Shown piece by piece: positions 38,020-47,447 of a DNA stretch of 64,000 nt. How positions within the stretch are numbered: position 1 is the stretch's first letter; each line of letters begins with the position of its first letter. The DNA comes from Secundilactobacillus oryzae JCM 18671. GTDB taxonomy: Bacteria > Bacillota > Bacilli > Lactobacillales > Lactobacillaceae. The notes under the pieces were generated by a model. The model was not told where the DNA came from, did not search any database, and saw nothing but the letters and a program-made list of their open reading frames with translations. Position numbers and translations under genes: made by a program. Location of the stretch: NCBI RefSeq assembly GCF_000740055.1, contig NZ_BBJM01000003.1:33561-97560 (forward strand). Direction: 5' to 3'.

Positions 38020-38094
38020 TTATGAAAATAATTAATGTAAATTTTTTTCATAATCGAGAAAAACCATTCTGACAATATTTTCATGAAAATATTG
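38020..38094. repeat. inverted repeats upstream of the pdh promoter
   Basis: TTATGAAAA (38020-38028) and TTTTCATAA (38045-38053) form an inverted repeat with a 16-base spacer. A perfect 22-base palindrome with half-site CAATATTTTCA follows at 38073-38094. Both are built from the same TTTTCAT element. No T-tract follows, so they are more likely operators than terminators. They end 21 bases before the pdh -35. Confidence 0.7.
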
Positions 38095-38115
38095 AATTAA
38101 AGCCGATGAAAGGGC

Positions 38116-38144
38116 TTGCAACGAAAAATGAAAAATGTTAAATT
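38116..38144 (+). promoter_or_regulatory. promoter of pdhABCD
   Basis: TTGCAA (38116-38121), 17 bases and TAAATT (38139-38144), with TGT just before the -10. A cre-like sequence matching 12 of 14 positions but lacking the central CG overlaps the -35. Confidence 0.6.
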
Positions 38145-38247
38145 AAAGTCGTAGTTAAAAAGTATTTCATTGCTTGAGGGCGTTTTCATACTTTTTGGAA
38201 ATTTTAAAAGCAATGTTTACATAACCACGGAAAGGAAAGTGTTATTT

Positions 38248-39369
38248 ATGGCAGCGACAAAGAAAGAAGCAAAAGCCGTTGATTTTGACAAAATCAAATC
38301 AACAATGAGCGATCCATATAAGAACCCCCTTCAAATTGTTGACGAGAACGCAAAAATCGTTAATCAGAAGTTATTCGATAACTTCTCAGATGATCAACTC
38401 GTTGATTTGATGAAGAAAATGGTTTGGGAACGTGCTTTACATGAACAAACCATGAACTTTTCACGTCAAGGTCGTTTAGGTTTCTACGCACCAACTGAAG
38501 GTGAAGAAGCCAGTGAGATGGGATCTGTATCAGCAATGACTGATAAAGACTATTTATTCCCAGCTTACCGTGACCTTCCGCAATTAATTCAACATGCAGC
38601 AAGTGTAAAGCAAGGTTTCTTATGGTCAAAGGGTAACGCCATTGGTAATGATTATGGAGAGGGCCGTGCATGGTTCCCACAAATTATTATCGGCGCTCAA
38701 TACGTCGAAACTGCCGGTGCAGCACTTGGTATTAAGAAGAACGGTGACAAAGATGCAGTTGCCTTCACTTATACCGGTGATGGTGGTACATCGCAAGGTG
38801 ACTTCTATGAAGGTATGAACTTTGCCGCTGCCTACCAAGCACCAGCACTATTCTTCGTTCAAAATAATGGTTACGCAATTTCAGTTCCACGTGCAAAACA
38901 AACTGGTGCTGAAACGTTAGCTCAAAAAGCGGTTGCAATGGGAATTCCATCTATCCAAGTTGATGGTATGGATGTCTTGGCCGTTTATCAAGCAACTAAA
39001 GAAGCGCGTGACTACATCACTGCAGGCAATGGCCCAGTCATGCTTGAAACCTTAACATTCCGTTACGGTGCTCACTCATCAGCTGGTGATGATCCTAGTC
39101 GTTATCGTACTAAGGAAGAAGAACAACCATGGTTCGATAAAGACCCACTTATCAGAATGCGTAAGATCTTAACGGACAAGAAGTTATGGTCACAAGAGCA
39201 AGAAGATAAGCTTGTTGAAGAATACAAGAACAGCTTTAAGGAAGAAATGAAAGCTGCTGAAGCAACACCAAAGCAAACTGTTGTTGAGATGTTGAAGACG
39301 ACGTTCGAAGAACCAACGCCTAACATCAAGAAGCAAATTGCTGAATTCGAAGCAAAGGAGTCGAAATAA
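38248..39369 (+). CDS. pdhA: pyruvate dehydrogenase E1 component, alpha subunit
   Basis: A 373-residue thiamine-diphosphate-dependent subunit that, with PdhB, decarboxylates pyruvate. The TPP motif is [13 protein letters not shown] followed after the usual spacing by QNNGYA. The phosphorylation-loop region [15 protein letters not shown] is present. The ATG at 38248 follows AAAGGAAAG and gives a normal length; the open frame from 38170 includes the leader. First gene of pdhABCD, which yields acetyl-CoA and NADH. Confidence 0.97.
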   Translation: MAATKKEAKAVDFDKIKSTMSDPYKNPLQIVDENAKIVNQKLFDNFSDDQLVDLMKKMVWERALHEQTMNFSRQGRLGFYAPTEGEEASEMGSVSAMTDKDYLFPAYRDLPQLIQHAASVKQGFLWSKGNAIGNDYGEGRAWFPQIIIGAQYVETAGAALGIKKNGDKDAVAFTYTGDGGTSQGDFYEGMNFAAAYQAPALFFVQNNGYAISVPRAKQTGAETLAQKAVAMGIPSIQVDGMDVLAVYQATKEARDYITAGNGPVMLETLTFRYGAHSSAGDDPSRYRTKEEEQPWFDKDPLIRMRKILTDKKLWSQEQEDKLVEEYKNSFKEEMKAAEATPKQTVVEMLKTTFEEPTPNIKKQIAEFEAKESK

Positions 39370-39371
39370 CC

Positions 39372-40349
39372 ATGGCTAAAATGACTTATATCAAAGCTAT
39401 TACTGATGGGTTGGATCAAGTTTTAGAAAAAGATCCAAAGACACTAATCTTCGGTGAAGATGTTGGTAAAAATGGTGGTGTTTTCCGTACGACTGTTGGG
39501 CTTCAAGACAAGTATGGGGAAGACCGAGTATTCGATACACCTCTTGCCGAATCAGGTATTTTGGGCTTAGCAATTGGTCTTGCATGGACTGGTTGGCGTC
39601 CAATTCCAGAAATTCAATTCATGGGCTTTACTTTTGAAGCAATGGATTCAATTGCTGGTCAAATGTCACGTAACCGTTTCCGTTTCAGTGGCAAACGTGC
39701 AATGCCTGTTACCATCCGGACACCATTTGGTGGTGGTACTCATACCGCTGAAATGCATGCCGATAACTTGGAAAACTTCTTCACTGGTGTTCCAGGCTTA
39801 CGTGTGGTTACACCAAGTAACCCATACGATGCAAAAGGCCTTGTAATCTCTGCCGTTGAAAACAATGACCCAGTGCTCTTCATGGAAAACTTGAAGTTGT
39901 ACCGTTCAATGAAGGATGAAGTTCCTGAAGGTCACTATACTGTTCCGCTAGACAGCGCTAAAGTTGTCAAAGAAGGAACCGATGTAACGGTTGTTGCTTA
40001 CAGTGCTGAAGTTAATGAAGCACTTAAAGTGGCTGAAAAGTTAGAGAAAGAAAATATCTCTGTAGAAGTCATTGACTTACGTTCACTTTCTCCAATCGAT
40101 ACTGATACTATCTTTGCTTCTGTTGAAAAGACTCACAAAGTGGTCGTTGTTCAAGAAGCACAACGAATGGCTGGTGTCGGTGCAACAGTTGCTTCAGATA
40201 TCGCTGAAAATGTCATTATGTCATTGGATGCACCTATTGGCCGTGTTGCAGCTCCAGATTCAATTTATCCATGGGCTCAAGCTGAAAATGATTGGATTCC
40301 AAACGCCGATGATATTGAAGCAAAGGTTCGTGAACTCGTAAATTACTAA
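39372..40349 (+). CDS. pdhB: pyruvate dehydrogenase E1 component, beta subunit
   Basis: A 325-residue partner of PdhA, starting two bases after its stop. The N-terminal [13 protein letters not shown], the [15 protein letters not shown] segment containing the cofactor-activating glutamate, and the C-terminal [10 protein letters not shown] domain are typical. The E1 alpha2-beta2 tetramer binds the E2 core. Confidence 0.97.
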   Translation: MAKMTYIKAITDGLDQVLEKDPKTLIFGEDVGKNGGVFRTTVGLQDKYGEDRVFDTPLAESGILGLAIGLAWTGWRPIPEIQFMGFTFEAMDSIAGQMSRNRFRFSGKRAMPVTIRTPFGGGTHTAEMHADNLENFFTGVPGLRVVTPSNPYDAKGLVISAVENNDPVLFMENLKLYRSMKDEVPEGHYTVPLDSAKVVKEGTDVTVVAYSAEVNEALKVAEKLEKENISVEVIDLRSLSPIDTDTIFASVEKTHKVVVVQEAQRMAGVGATVASDIAENVIMSLDAPIGRVAAPDSIYPWAQAENDWIPNADDIEAKVRELVNY

Positions 40350-40421
40350 TTAGAATTGAAAGCGAATTCATTTAGTAAATCGAATTTAATCATTATTTTG
40401 TAAGAGAAAGGAAGTTGTCTC

Positions 40422-41747
40422 ATGGCTTATCTGTTCAAGCTCCCAGAACTCGGAGAAGGAATGGCCGAAGGTGAAATTTCTTCATGGGATGTTAAAGAAG
40501 GAGACACCGTTAAGGAAGACGACGTTTTAGTTGAAATCCAAAACGACAAATCAGTCTCTGAATTACCTTCTCCAGTTGCTGGAACAATTAAGAAGATCGT
40601 TAAACAAGAAGGGGAAACCGCAGAAATCGGCGATGTGCTCGTTGAAATCGATGATGGTTCTCCCGACACTGGTGAGTCAGCAGCTCCTGCTGAAGCACCT
40701 AAAGAGGAAGCACCAGCTCCCGCAGCCCCAGAGGCTCCTAAAGCTGAAGCAGCTCCTGCTCCTGCAGCCGCCCCAGCCGATGTACCTGCAGCCGCAGATC
40801 CAAACAAATTAGTTTTGGCAATGCCATCAGTCCGTCAATATGCACGTGACAAGGGTGTTGACATTACGAGCGTGGCACCAACCGGTAACCACGGACAAGT
40901 TTTGAAGGCCGATATTGATAACGCAGGTTCAGGTGCCGCAGCTCCTGCTGCCGCAGCTCCTGCTGCCGCAACCGCTGCCCCAGCAGCCGCAGCTACTGAT
41001 ACTGCAGCTGCGCCAATCGAGCCTTACACATCAGCTACACCTGATTTGGAAACTCGTGAACCAATGTCAATGACTAGAAAAGCCATTGCTAAGGCCATGG
41101 TAACTTCTAAGCATACGGCACCTCACGTTACCTCATTTGATGATGTTGATGTTACAGCCTTGATGGCTAACCGTAAGAAGTACAAGCAAGCAGCCGCAGA
41201 TCGCGACATTCACTTGACCTTCTTACCATATGTTGTTAAAGCACTTGTAGCAGTCTTGAAAGACTTCCCAGAATTGAATGCATCTATTGATGATTCAACT
41301 CAAGAAATCGTCTACAAGCATTACTACAACGTGGGTATTGCAACTGATACACCACACGGCTTGTATGTACCAAACATCAAGAACGCAGATTCTAAGGGAA
41401 TGTTTGCTATTGCCAAGGAAATTTCTGAAAACACGCAAGCTGCCCAAGATAACAAGCTTAGTGCAGCTCAAATGTCAGGCGGTTCAATTACGATTAGTAA
41501 CGTTGGTTCAATTGGTGGTGGCTGGTTCACGCCAGTTATCAACTACCCAGAAGTTGCAATCTTGGGTGTTGGTAAGATCGCCAAGGAACCAATCGTTAAC
41601 GAAGATGGTGAAATTGTAATTGGTAACATGTTGAAGCTTTCATTGAGTTATGACCACCGCTTAATCGATGGCGCTACTGCTCAACGTGTCTTGAACGAAA
41701 TTACGCAATTGCTTCACGATCCAGATATGCTATTAATGGAAGGATGA
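40422..41747 (+). CDS. pdhC: dihydrolipoamide acetyltransferase, E2 of pyruvate dehydrogenase
   Basis: A 441-residue E2 with a single N-terminal lipoyl domain (lipoylated K43 in QNDKSVSEL). An Ala/Pro/Glu-rich linker (about 82-127) leads to the peripheral-subunit-binding domain (about 131-166, [15 protein letters not shown]), a second Ala-rich linker, and the catalytic domain with H412 in YDHRLIDG. It moves the acetyl group to CoA and forms the core of the complex. A 72-base gap precedes it, with a good ribosome binding site. Some relatives have two lipoyl domains; this one has one. Confidence 0.97.
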   Translation: MAYLFKLPELGEGMAEGEISSWDVKEGDTVKEDDVLVEIQNDKSVSELPSPVAGTIKKIVKQEGETAEIGDVLVEIDDGSPDTGESAAPAEAPKEEAPAPAAPEAPKAEAAPAPAAAPADVPAAADPNKLVLAMPSVRQYARDKGVDITSVAPTGNHGQVLKADIDNAGSGAAAPAAAAPAAATAAPAAAATDTAAAPIEPYTSATPDLETREPMSMTRKAIAKAMVTSKHTAPHVTSFDDVDVTALMANRKKYKQAAADRDIHLTFLPYVVKALVAVLKDFPELNASIDDSTQEIVYKHYYNVGIATDTPHGLYVPNIKNADSKGMFAIAKEISENTQAAQDNKLSAAQMSGGSITISNVGSIGGGWFTPVINYPEVAILGVGKIAKEPIVNEDGEIVIGNMLKLSLSYDHRLIDGATAQRVLNEITQLLHDPDMLLMEG

Positions 41748-41754
41748 CATAAAT

Positions 41755-43179
41755 ATGGCTGATGCTGAGAAGAGGGACACCGTTATTATCGGTTCCGGCC
41801 CTGGTGGTTACGTCGCAGCCATTCGTGCTGCTGAATTGGGTCAAAAAGTTACTATAATTGAAAAATCAGATACACTTGGTGGTGTCTGTTTGAACGTGGG
41901 ATGTGTCCCTTCTAAAGCGCTAATCAACGCTGGTCACCGCTTGCAAGAAGCAAACGATGCCTCAACTTGGGGAATTACAACGCAACCTGCAACAATTGAT
42001 TTTGCAAAAACACAAGAATGGAAGCAAACCAAGGTCGTTGACCGAATGACGAGTGGCGTTAAGATGCTACTCAAGAAGCACAAGGTCGAAGTGATCCAAG
42101 GAGAAGCTGTTATTGACAGTGATACTCGTTTACGAGTTGTTTCCACTGGTGAAAAGCAATTCATGAGTGCTGATGATGGTTTGACAATTGAGTTTAAAGA
42201 CTTAATTATCGCAACCGGTAGTCGTCCAATCCAAATTCCAGGCTTCAAGTTTGAAGGCCGTGTTGTTGACTCAACTGGTGGACTTGGATTGAAAGATATC
42301 CCTAAGGAATTCGTTGTTATTGGTGGCGGATATGTTGGTACTGAGTTAGCAGGCGCATATGCCAACTTAGGATCACACGTTACCATTCTTGAAGGAACTG
42401 ATTCAATTCTTGCTGGCTTCGATAAGGACATGGTTTCTATCGTTGTTAAGAGTTTGAAGAAGAAGGGCGTTGACATTGTAACCAATGCCATGGCCAAGAG
42501 TTCCGAACAAGACGACAGCAGCGTAACAGTTACTTATGAAGTAGACGGTAAGGCAAGCACTGTTAAGGCCGATTACTGCATGGTAACAGTTGGCCGTAAA
42601 CCAAACACCGATGATATCGGGATTGAATTTACGGACGTAAAGACTGATAAGCGCGGCATCATTGAAACGGATATTCAAGGTCGGACTGCATCACCACATA
42701 TTTACGCAATTGGTGATATTGCATCTGGTCCAGCTTTGGCTCACAAAGCCTTCTTCCAAGGTAAAGTAGCCGCTGGCGCCATTTCCGGCAAGAATACAGC
42801 TAATGATTATGCTGGCGTTCCAGCCGTATGTTTTGCTGATCCAGAATTAGCAACAGTTGGCTTGACAGAGAGCGAAGCCAAGGAAAAGGGAATCGAAGTT
42901 TCAACTGCAAAATTCCCATTTGCTGGTAATGCCCGTGCGGTTTCACTTGATGAAGCTGAAGGGTTTGTCCGCCTTGTTACAACCAAGGATGGCAATAATG
43001 TCGTTGGTGGCCAAGTTGTTGGACCTGGTGCCAGTGATTTAATCGCCGAATTAAGCTTGGCAGTTAACTCTGGCATGAATGCGGAAGATATTGCTTTGAC
43101 AATTCATCCACATCCAACTTTGAGCGAACCAATTCAAGAAGCTGCTGATATTGCGATTGGATTCCCAACTCACATTTAA
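41755..43179 (+). CDS. pdhD: dihydrolipoamide dehydrogenase, E3
   Basis: A 474-residue FAD flavoprotein that reoxidises the lipoyl group and makes NADH. The FAD dinucleotide motif is GSGPGGYVAA, the redox disulfide is C45-C50 (GGVCLNVGCVPSK), the NAD-binding GGGYVGTELAGAYA follows, and the catalytic His-Glu is in HPHPTLSEPIQEA. It begins seven bases after pdhC and ends the operon at a strong terminator. Confidence 0.97.
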   Translation: MADAEKRDTVIIGSGPGGYVAAIRAAELGQKVTIIEKSDTLGGVCLNVGCVPSKALINAGHRLQEANDASTWGITTQPATIDFAKTQEWKQTKVVDRMTSGVKMLLKKHKVEVIQGEAVIDSDTRLRVVSTGEKQFMSADDGLTIEFKDLIIATGSRPIQIPGFKFEGRVVDSTGGLGLKDIPKEFVVIGGGYVGTELAGAYANLGSHVTILEGTDSILAGFDKDMVSIVVKSLKKKGVDIVTNAMAKSSEQDDSSVTVTYEVDGKASTVKADYCMVTVGRKPNTDDIGIEFTDVKTDKRGIIETDIQGRTASPHIYAIGDIASGPALAHKAFFQGKVAAGAISGKNTANDYAGVPAVCFADPELATVGLTESEAKEKGIEVSTAKFPFAGNARAVSLDEAEGFVRLVTTKDGNNVVGGQVVGPGASDLIAELSLAVNSGMNAEDIALTIHPHPTLSEPIQEAADIAIGFPTHI

Positions 43180-43186
43180 AGCGGTT

Positions 43187-43226
43187 AAAAACGAGGGTCT
43201 GACGATTAAGTCAGGTCCTCGTTTTG
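43187..43226 (+). terminator. Rho-independent terminator of pdhABCD
   Basis: AAAACGAGG (43187-43195) pairs with CCTCGTTTT (43217-43225), with an inner GTCTGAC-type extension. Confidence 0.87.
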
Positions 43227-43244
43227 TATACATAGTTTCACAGC

Positions 43245-43272
43245 TTGATATCCGTTCGAATAAACTTATAAT
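43245..43272 (+). promoter_or_regulatory. promoter of the LDH-like gene
   Basis: TTGATA (43245-43250), 16 bases and a consensus TATAAT (43267-43272). Confidence 0.7.
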
Positions 43273-43309
43273 TAAAGCGTAAGACTTAAAATTGGTTGGA
43301 GGAACTTTG

Positions 43310-44260
43310 ATGACAGTTAAGATTGTGCTTTCCGGAGAATACGACAATATAAAGAGTTTCTTACAATTAGTGATGGGCGAAAAATTGCCCCTCAGTTTTG
43401 TTGTGCTCACACATTCAGATGAGGAGGAAGTGCAATATCGAACATTAATTACAGCAGGCAAGCTCAACAGTCAGACGACAATCGCCATTGGGACTCCTGC
43501 AGATTATTCAGATGCTGAGTTGGCGATTATGTTCCAGAGTCAGTTACCAGCTTCCGATGAGGAAGTAGATGAGCTCATGTTGCTTCAGGCGAATCTGCCA
43601 ATTTTTCGGGAAAGTGTCAATGAGGCCATTGAAAATGGATTTACAGGTAAATTACTGATTTCAGGCATCCTCGATGAGATATTGACCTATTTTGCTTGGC
43701 GATTTACGGGTATGGATCGGGCAAAGGTGATTGGTGTTGGGACAACGCCGCAAGCACTTTTGCTAAACGCACTATTACGCCAGCAACTAGAGGTCGGCGA
43801 CCAAGATCCCAATGTTTCAGTGATTGGTCGTGCAAGTGATCCCTTAATTGCCTGGAGTCGGGTCTATATTGGTCCAGCGCCCATTTTGATGTACGTCGCA
43901 AATGAAGATTCCAACTTTGCTGCTCAGGATCTAACGGGATTGGAAACTCAGATTTCAGCGGTGACCGTACCAGAAAATACGACGCTCCAGGGATTAGCCG
44001 TGATTAGAATTGTTAAGGCTCTGTTGCTGAACGAGAGCGCGATTCTTCCCGTAACTAACATTAAGGCGGACCGTGCAGGTAGTAGCACATTTGTATCAAG
44101 CACACCGGTTTTGGTGAATCAAGATGGACAGACGAAGTTAACGGAGCTTTCACTGTCCGAAAATGAGCAAACACAATATAATGAAATTGAAACTGCCATT
44201 AAGGCCCTGATCAATAAAATTGAAAACGGTGGACTGGAGAATATTAATAATGAAGGATAG
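43310..44260 (+). CDS. divergent lactate/malate-dehydrogenase-fold protein, probably not a dehydrogenase
   Basis: A 316-residue protein whose middle matches the L-lactate dehydrogenase family: ILDEILTYFAWRFTGMDRAKVIGVGTTP aligns with the segment after the NAD domain. The catalytic GEHGD is replaced by G173-R-A-S-D177, so the active-site histidine is gone. The N-terminal glycine-rich NAD motif is also absent (VKIVLSGEYDNIKSF). Such a protein cannot work as a normal LDH; a regulatory or structural role is possible. A good promoter and TGGAGGAA support expression. It overlaps the UPF0223 gene by 11 bases. Confidence 0.78.
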   Translation: MTVKIVLSGEYDNIKSFLQLVMGEKLPLSFVVLTHSDEEEVQYRTLITAGKLNSQTTIAIGTPADYSDAELAIMFQSQLPASDEEVDELMLLQANLPIFRESVNEAIENGFTGKLLISGILDEILTYFAWRFTGMDRAKVIGVGTTPQALLLNALLRQQLEVGDQDPNVSVIGRASDPLIAWSRVYIGPAPILMYVANEDSNFAAQDLTGLETQISAVTVPENTTLQGLAVIRIVKALLLNESAILPVTNIKADRAGSSTFVSSTPVLVNQDGQTKLTELSLSENEQTQYNEIETAIKALINKIENGGLENINNEG

Positions 44261-44537
44261 TTATCAATACCCATTAGAAACGGATTGGAGCACCGAAGAC
44301 ATGATTGCAGTTACTAACCTCTATCACTGTGTGGAAGAGGCGTATGAATCAGCAAATGGGGTTTCCAAGAATGAATTAGATGGTTGGTATAAACAATTCA
44401 AGGAAGTTGTGCCAACTAAGGCGCAAGAAAAGCAATTAGATAAAAGTTTTCAGAAAGCGAGTGGGTACAGTATTTACCGAACGATGCAAGCTAGTCAAAA
44501 AGCAACTAGTAAACGAGTGAAAATGAGTGAGGGGTAA
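44250..44537 (+). CDS. UPF0223 family protein
   Basis: A 95-residue protein of the UPF0223 (YktA) family, recognised by YPLETDWSTEDMIAVTNLYHCVEEAYE and FKEVVPTKAQEKQLDKSFQKASGYSIYRT. The function is unknown. The ATG at 44250 lies inside the end of the LDH-like gene, which indicates translational coupling, and an inositol-monophosphatase gene starts six bases after it. In B. subtilis yktA likewise lies beside the inositol monophosphatase gene yktC region, as I recall, so the pairing may be conserved. Confidence 0.88.
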   Translation: MKDSYQYPLETDWSTEDMIAVTNLYHCVEEAYESANGVSKNELDGWYKQFKEVVPTKAQEKQLDKSFQKASGYSIYRTMQASQKATSKRVKMSEG

Positions 44538-44543
44538 AGTGTA

Positions 44544-45329
44544 ATGGATGAACAAGCAATCATTCGAGTTGATCAAACGGTTCGCAAATGGCTCCATGCG
44601 GATTACGATTTAATGCAGAAAATGATGCACAAAGATTTAGAGGTTTCCGAAAAAACGGGACCACGAGATTTGGTGACTAATGTCGACAAAGCGAGTGAAC
44701 GTTTTTTGATAGAAAAAATTCGAACGTTTGATCCTGATGCAAAAATTCTGGGTGAAGAGGGATTCGGTGATTGTTTAACCTCGATGGATGGAAATGTTTG
44801 GATTGTCGATCCCTTGGATGGCACCATGAATTTCGTTAAACAGCGGGATCATTTTGCCATCATGATTGCCTTATACCAAGATGGCAAGGGAGTACTTGGG
44901 TATATTTTTGACGTGATGAATGACGTTCTATACGCTGGTGGTCCTGCAGTAGGAGTGTACGCAAACGATGAGCGCTTGACAGCACCCAATAATATTCCAT
45001 TGAGTGAAGGCCTGTTTGGTGCGAGTGGCCCGTTGGTAATCGGCAATATATCGGGGATGCAAGAGATTATTCGTCATAGTCGAGGTATGCGCATATACGG
45101 ATCTGCAGGTATTGAGTTTATCCATGCTTTTCTTGGCAAAACGGTTGGCTATAGCTCATTTTTGAAACCCTGGGATTTTGCCGCTGGCAGAATTCTTGCA
45201 GAAACACTTGGATTAGTGGTCACTAAGATTGACGGCTCGCCTTTAGATATGTTATCATCTAACCTTGTATTGGTAACGACAGGGAAAGCACAACAAGACA
45301 TTCGAACAATTGTAAACGAGAACGTCTGA
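44544..45329 (+). CDS. inositol monophosphatase family phosphatase
   Basis: A 261-residue magnesium-dependent phosphatase of the IMPase/FIG superfamily. The metal motifs are GEEGFG, DPLDGTMNFV and, near the C-terminus, WDFAAGRIL. It may act on inositol phosphates, NADP(H), or 3'-phosphoadenosine-5'-phosphate; the sequence does not decide. Third gene of a unit with the LDH-like and UPF0223 proteins, closed by a terminator. Confidence 0.9.
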   Translation: MDEQAIIRVDQTVRKWLHADYDLMQKMMHKDLEVSEKTGPRDLVTNVDKASERFLIEKIRTFDPDAKILGEEGFGDCLTSMDGNVWIVDPLDGTMNFVKQRDHFAIMIALYQDGKGVLGYIFDVMNDVLYAGGPAVGVYANDERLTAPNNIPLSEGLFGASGPLVIGNISGMQEIIRHSRGMRIYGSAGIEFIHAFLGKTVGYSSFLKPWDFAAGRILAETLGLVVTKIDGSPLDMLSSNLVLVTTGKAQQDIRTIVNENV

Positions 45330-45357
45330 CTGTGACGAGTAGGTCACAGTTTTTTTA
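45329..45357 (+). terminator. Rho-independent terminator of the IMPase unit
   Basis: ACTGTGAC pairs with GTCACAGT, followed by T7. Confidence 0.88.
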
Positions 45358-45448
45358 TGCGAATTACTATGAATTACTGATGAGGTCTTCCAAGCTTTAG
45401 GCGGACCAGATGTAAGAAAAAGTTTTAAGTAATGAAAGGAAGAATATT

Positions 45449-47287
45449 TTGAAAACCAGAGATGATATTCGTAACATTGCCATCATTGCCCACGTTGACC
45501 ATGGTAAAACAACGTTAGTTAATGAGCTTCTAAAGCAATCAGATACACTTGATGAACATGTCCAAATTGAGGACCGAGCACTTGACTCTAACGCCATTGA
45601 GCGTGAGCGTGGTATCACCATTCTTTCAAAGAACACTGCTGTTCGTTACAAGGACAAGCAAATTAACATTTTGGACACACCAGGACATGCTGACTTTGGT
45701 GGTGAAGTTGAACGAATCATGCGAATGGTTGATGGTGTTCTTCTTGTTGTTGATGCATTTGAAGGAACAATGCCACAAACTCGTTTCGTTTTGAAGAAGG
45801 CCTTGGATCAACACTTGATCCCAATCGTTGTGATCAACAAGGTTGACCGCCCAGGTGCCCGTCCTTCAGAAGTTGTTGACGAAGTGCTTGACTTGTTCAT
45901 CGAACTTGGTGCTGACGAAGACCAACTTGATTTCCCAGTTGTTTATGCATCTGCTATGAACGGGACTTCAAGCTACGATCCTGATTTAGCAACTCAAGAA
46001 CACACAATGCAACCAATCTTTGATACGATCGTTGAAAAGATCCCATCACCACTTGATAACGAAGACGAACCTCTTCAATTCCAAGTTGCTATGTTGGATT
46101 ACAACGACTTCGTTGGACGTGTTGGTATTGGTCGTATCTTCCGAGGTAAGATCAAGGTCGGCGATAACGTGACATTGATGAAGCTTGACGGTAGTAAGAA
46201 GAACTTCCGGGTTACAAAGCTTTTCGGTTACTTCGGTTTGAAGCGTCTTGAAATCGATGAAGCCAAGGCTGGTGATTTGATTGCCATTTCAGGTATGGAA
46301 GATATCAACGTTGGTGAAACTGTTGCAGATGCTTCAAATCCTGAAGCTTTGCCTGTTCTCCGGATTGACGAACCAACCCTTCAAATGACATTCCGTACTA
46401 ACGATTCACCATTTGCTGGTCGCGAAGGTAAATTCGTGACGGGTCGTCAACTTGAAGATCGTTTGATGCGTGAGCTACAAACCGACGTTTCTCTTCGAGT
46501 TGAAAACACTGGTGAACCAGCTGCCTGGACAGTTTCTGGTCGTGGTGAACTTCACCTTTCTATCTTGATTGAAACATTGCGTCGTGAAGGCTTCGAATTA
46601 CAAGTATCACGTCCACAAGTTATCTACCGCGAAATTGAAGGCGTTCAAAGCGAACCATTTGAAGAAGTTCAAATTGACACACCTGATGAATACACTGGTA
46701 GTGTGATTGACAGTTTGTCACAACGTAAAGGTGAAATGCAAAACATGGAATCAACTGAAAACGGTCAAACCCGTTTGACATTCCTTGCACCATCACGTGG
46801 ATTGATTGGTTACTCAACCGAATTCATGTCAATGACCCGTGGTTACGGGATCATGAACCATACCTTTGAAAAGTACGGTCCAGTTATCAAGAACTGGCAC
46901 CCAGGTCGTACAAAGGGTACCCTTGTTTCAATGAACTCTGGTAAGGCTACGATGTACGCCATGATGGGTATTGAAAGTCGTGGTACTTTGCTCATTGAAC
47001 CAGGTACTGAAGTATACGAAGGTATGATTGTTGGTGAAAATAGCCGTGATAACGACATCACTGTTAACATCACTAAGGGTAAGAACTTAACTAACGTTCG
47101 TGCTTCTGGTTCTGATGAAGCATCACGTATTAAGACGCCTACTCACTTATCACTTGAAGAATCACTTGAATTCTTGAACGATGATGAATATTGTGAAGTA
47201 ACGCCTGAAAACGTTCGTTTGCGTAAGCAAATCCTTAACACAAGCACTCGTGAAAAGGAAGCAAAGAAGAACCGTTCTAACAAGTAA
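45449..47287 (+). CDS. typA: ribosome-associated GTPase TypA/BipA
   Basis: A 612-residue translational GTPase that assists 50S subunit assembly, mainly at low temperature and under stress. G motifs are [22 protein letters not shown] and NKVDRPGA; elongation-factor-like domains II, III and V and the BipA-specific C-terminal domain follow. The start is TTG with AAAGGAAG upstream. It has its own terminator and precedes the ftsW cluster, as in other lactobacilli. Confidence 0.97.
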   Translation: MKTRDDIRNIAIIAHVDHGKTTLVNELLKQSDTLDEHVQIEDRALDSNAIERERGITILSKNTAVRYKDKQINILDTPGHADFGGEVERIMRMVDGVLLVVDAFEGTMPQTRFVLKKALDQHLIPIVVINKVDRPGARPSEVVDEVLDLFIELGADEDQLDFPVVYASAMNGTSSYDPDLATQEHTMQPIFDTIVEKIPSPLDNEDEPLQFQVAMLDYNDFVGRVGIGRIFRGKIKVGDNVTLMKLDGSKKNFRVTKLFGYFGLKRLEIDEAKAGDLIAISGMEDINVGETVADASNPEALPVLRIDEPTLQMTFRTNDSPFAGREGKFVTGRQLEDRLMRELQTDVSLRVENTGEPAAWTVSGRGELHLSILIETLRREGFELQVSRPQVIYREIEGVQSEPFEEVQIDTPDEYTGSVIDSLSQRKGEMQNMESTENGQTRLTFLAPSRGLIGYSTEFMSMTRGYGIMNHTFEKYGPVIKNWHPGRTKGTLVSMNSGKATMYAMMGIESRGTLLIEPGTEVYEGMIVGENSRDNDITVNITKGKNLTNVRASGSDEASRIKTPTHLSLEESLEFLNDDEYCEVTPENVRLRKQILNTSTREKEAKKNRSNK

Positions 47288-47295
47288 ACAATCAG

Positions 47296-47323
47296 AGAAC
47301 TGTCAGAAATGGCAGTTCTTTTA
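47296..47323 (+). terminator. Rho-independent terminator of typA
   Basis: AGAACTGTC pairs with GGCAGTTCT (one G-U), followed by TTT. Confidence 0.82.
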
Positions 47324-47355
47324 TTTTGTTCAAAGATTAGTCTCCAGTCCCCTTA

Positions 47356-47388
47356 AACCGCGTTGGTAACATGCGGTTATGATATAAT
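47356..47388 (+). promoter_or_regulatory. extended -10 promoter of ftsW with adjacent inverted repeat
   Basis: TGA-TATAAT (47380-47388) forms an extended -10. The inverted repeat AACCGC (47356-47361)/GCGGTT (47373-47378) covers the -35 position, where no good hexamer is found. Confidence 0.55.
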
Positions 47389-47447
47389 GATGGCAATAAT
47401 TAAATTGGGGACTGTTACATACATATGTGGTGGATAAGTGAAAAGGT

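Noticed and set aside
40427..40807. 126-codon minus-strand frame with Ala/Gly/Ser repeats
   Set aside because: It is the reverse reading of the Ala/Pro-rich linker of pdhC; low complexity comes from GCN codons.
40690..41010. CRISPR or tandem-repeat array in pdhC
   Set aside because: The repetitive GCT/GCA codons encode the known Ala/Pro linkers of E2; there are no spacers.
41934..42497. 187-codon minus-strand open frame inside pdhD
   Set aside because: It lies wholly opposite a certain gene, has no recognisable domain, and follows the codon pattern of the plus strand.
43051..43467. 138-codon minus-strand frame across the pdhD end and LDH-like start
   Set aside because: It spans a terminator and a promoter of the plus strand and has no recognisable content.
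43310..44260. Functional L-lactate dehydrogenase
   Set aside because: The catalytic histidine and NAD-binding glycine motif are missing.
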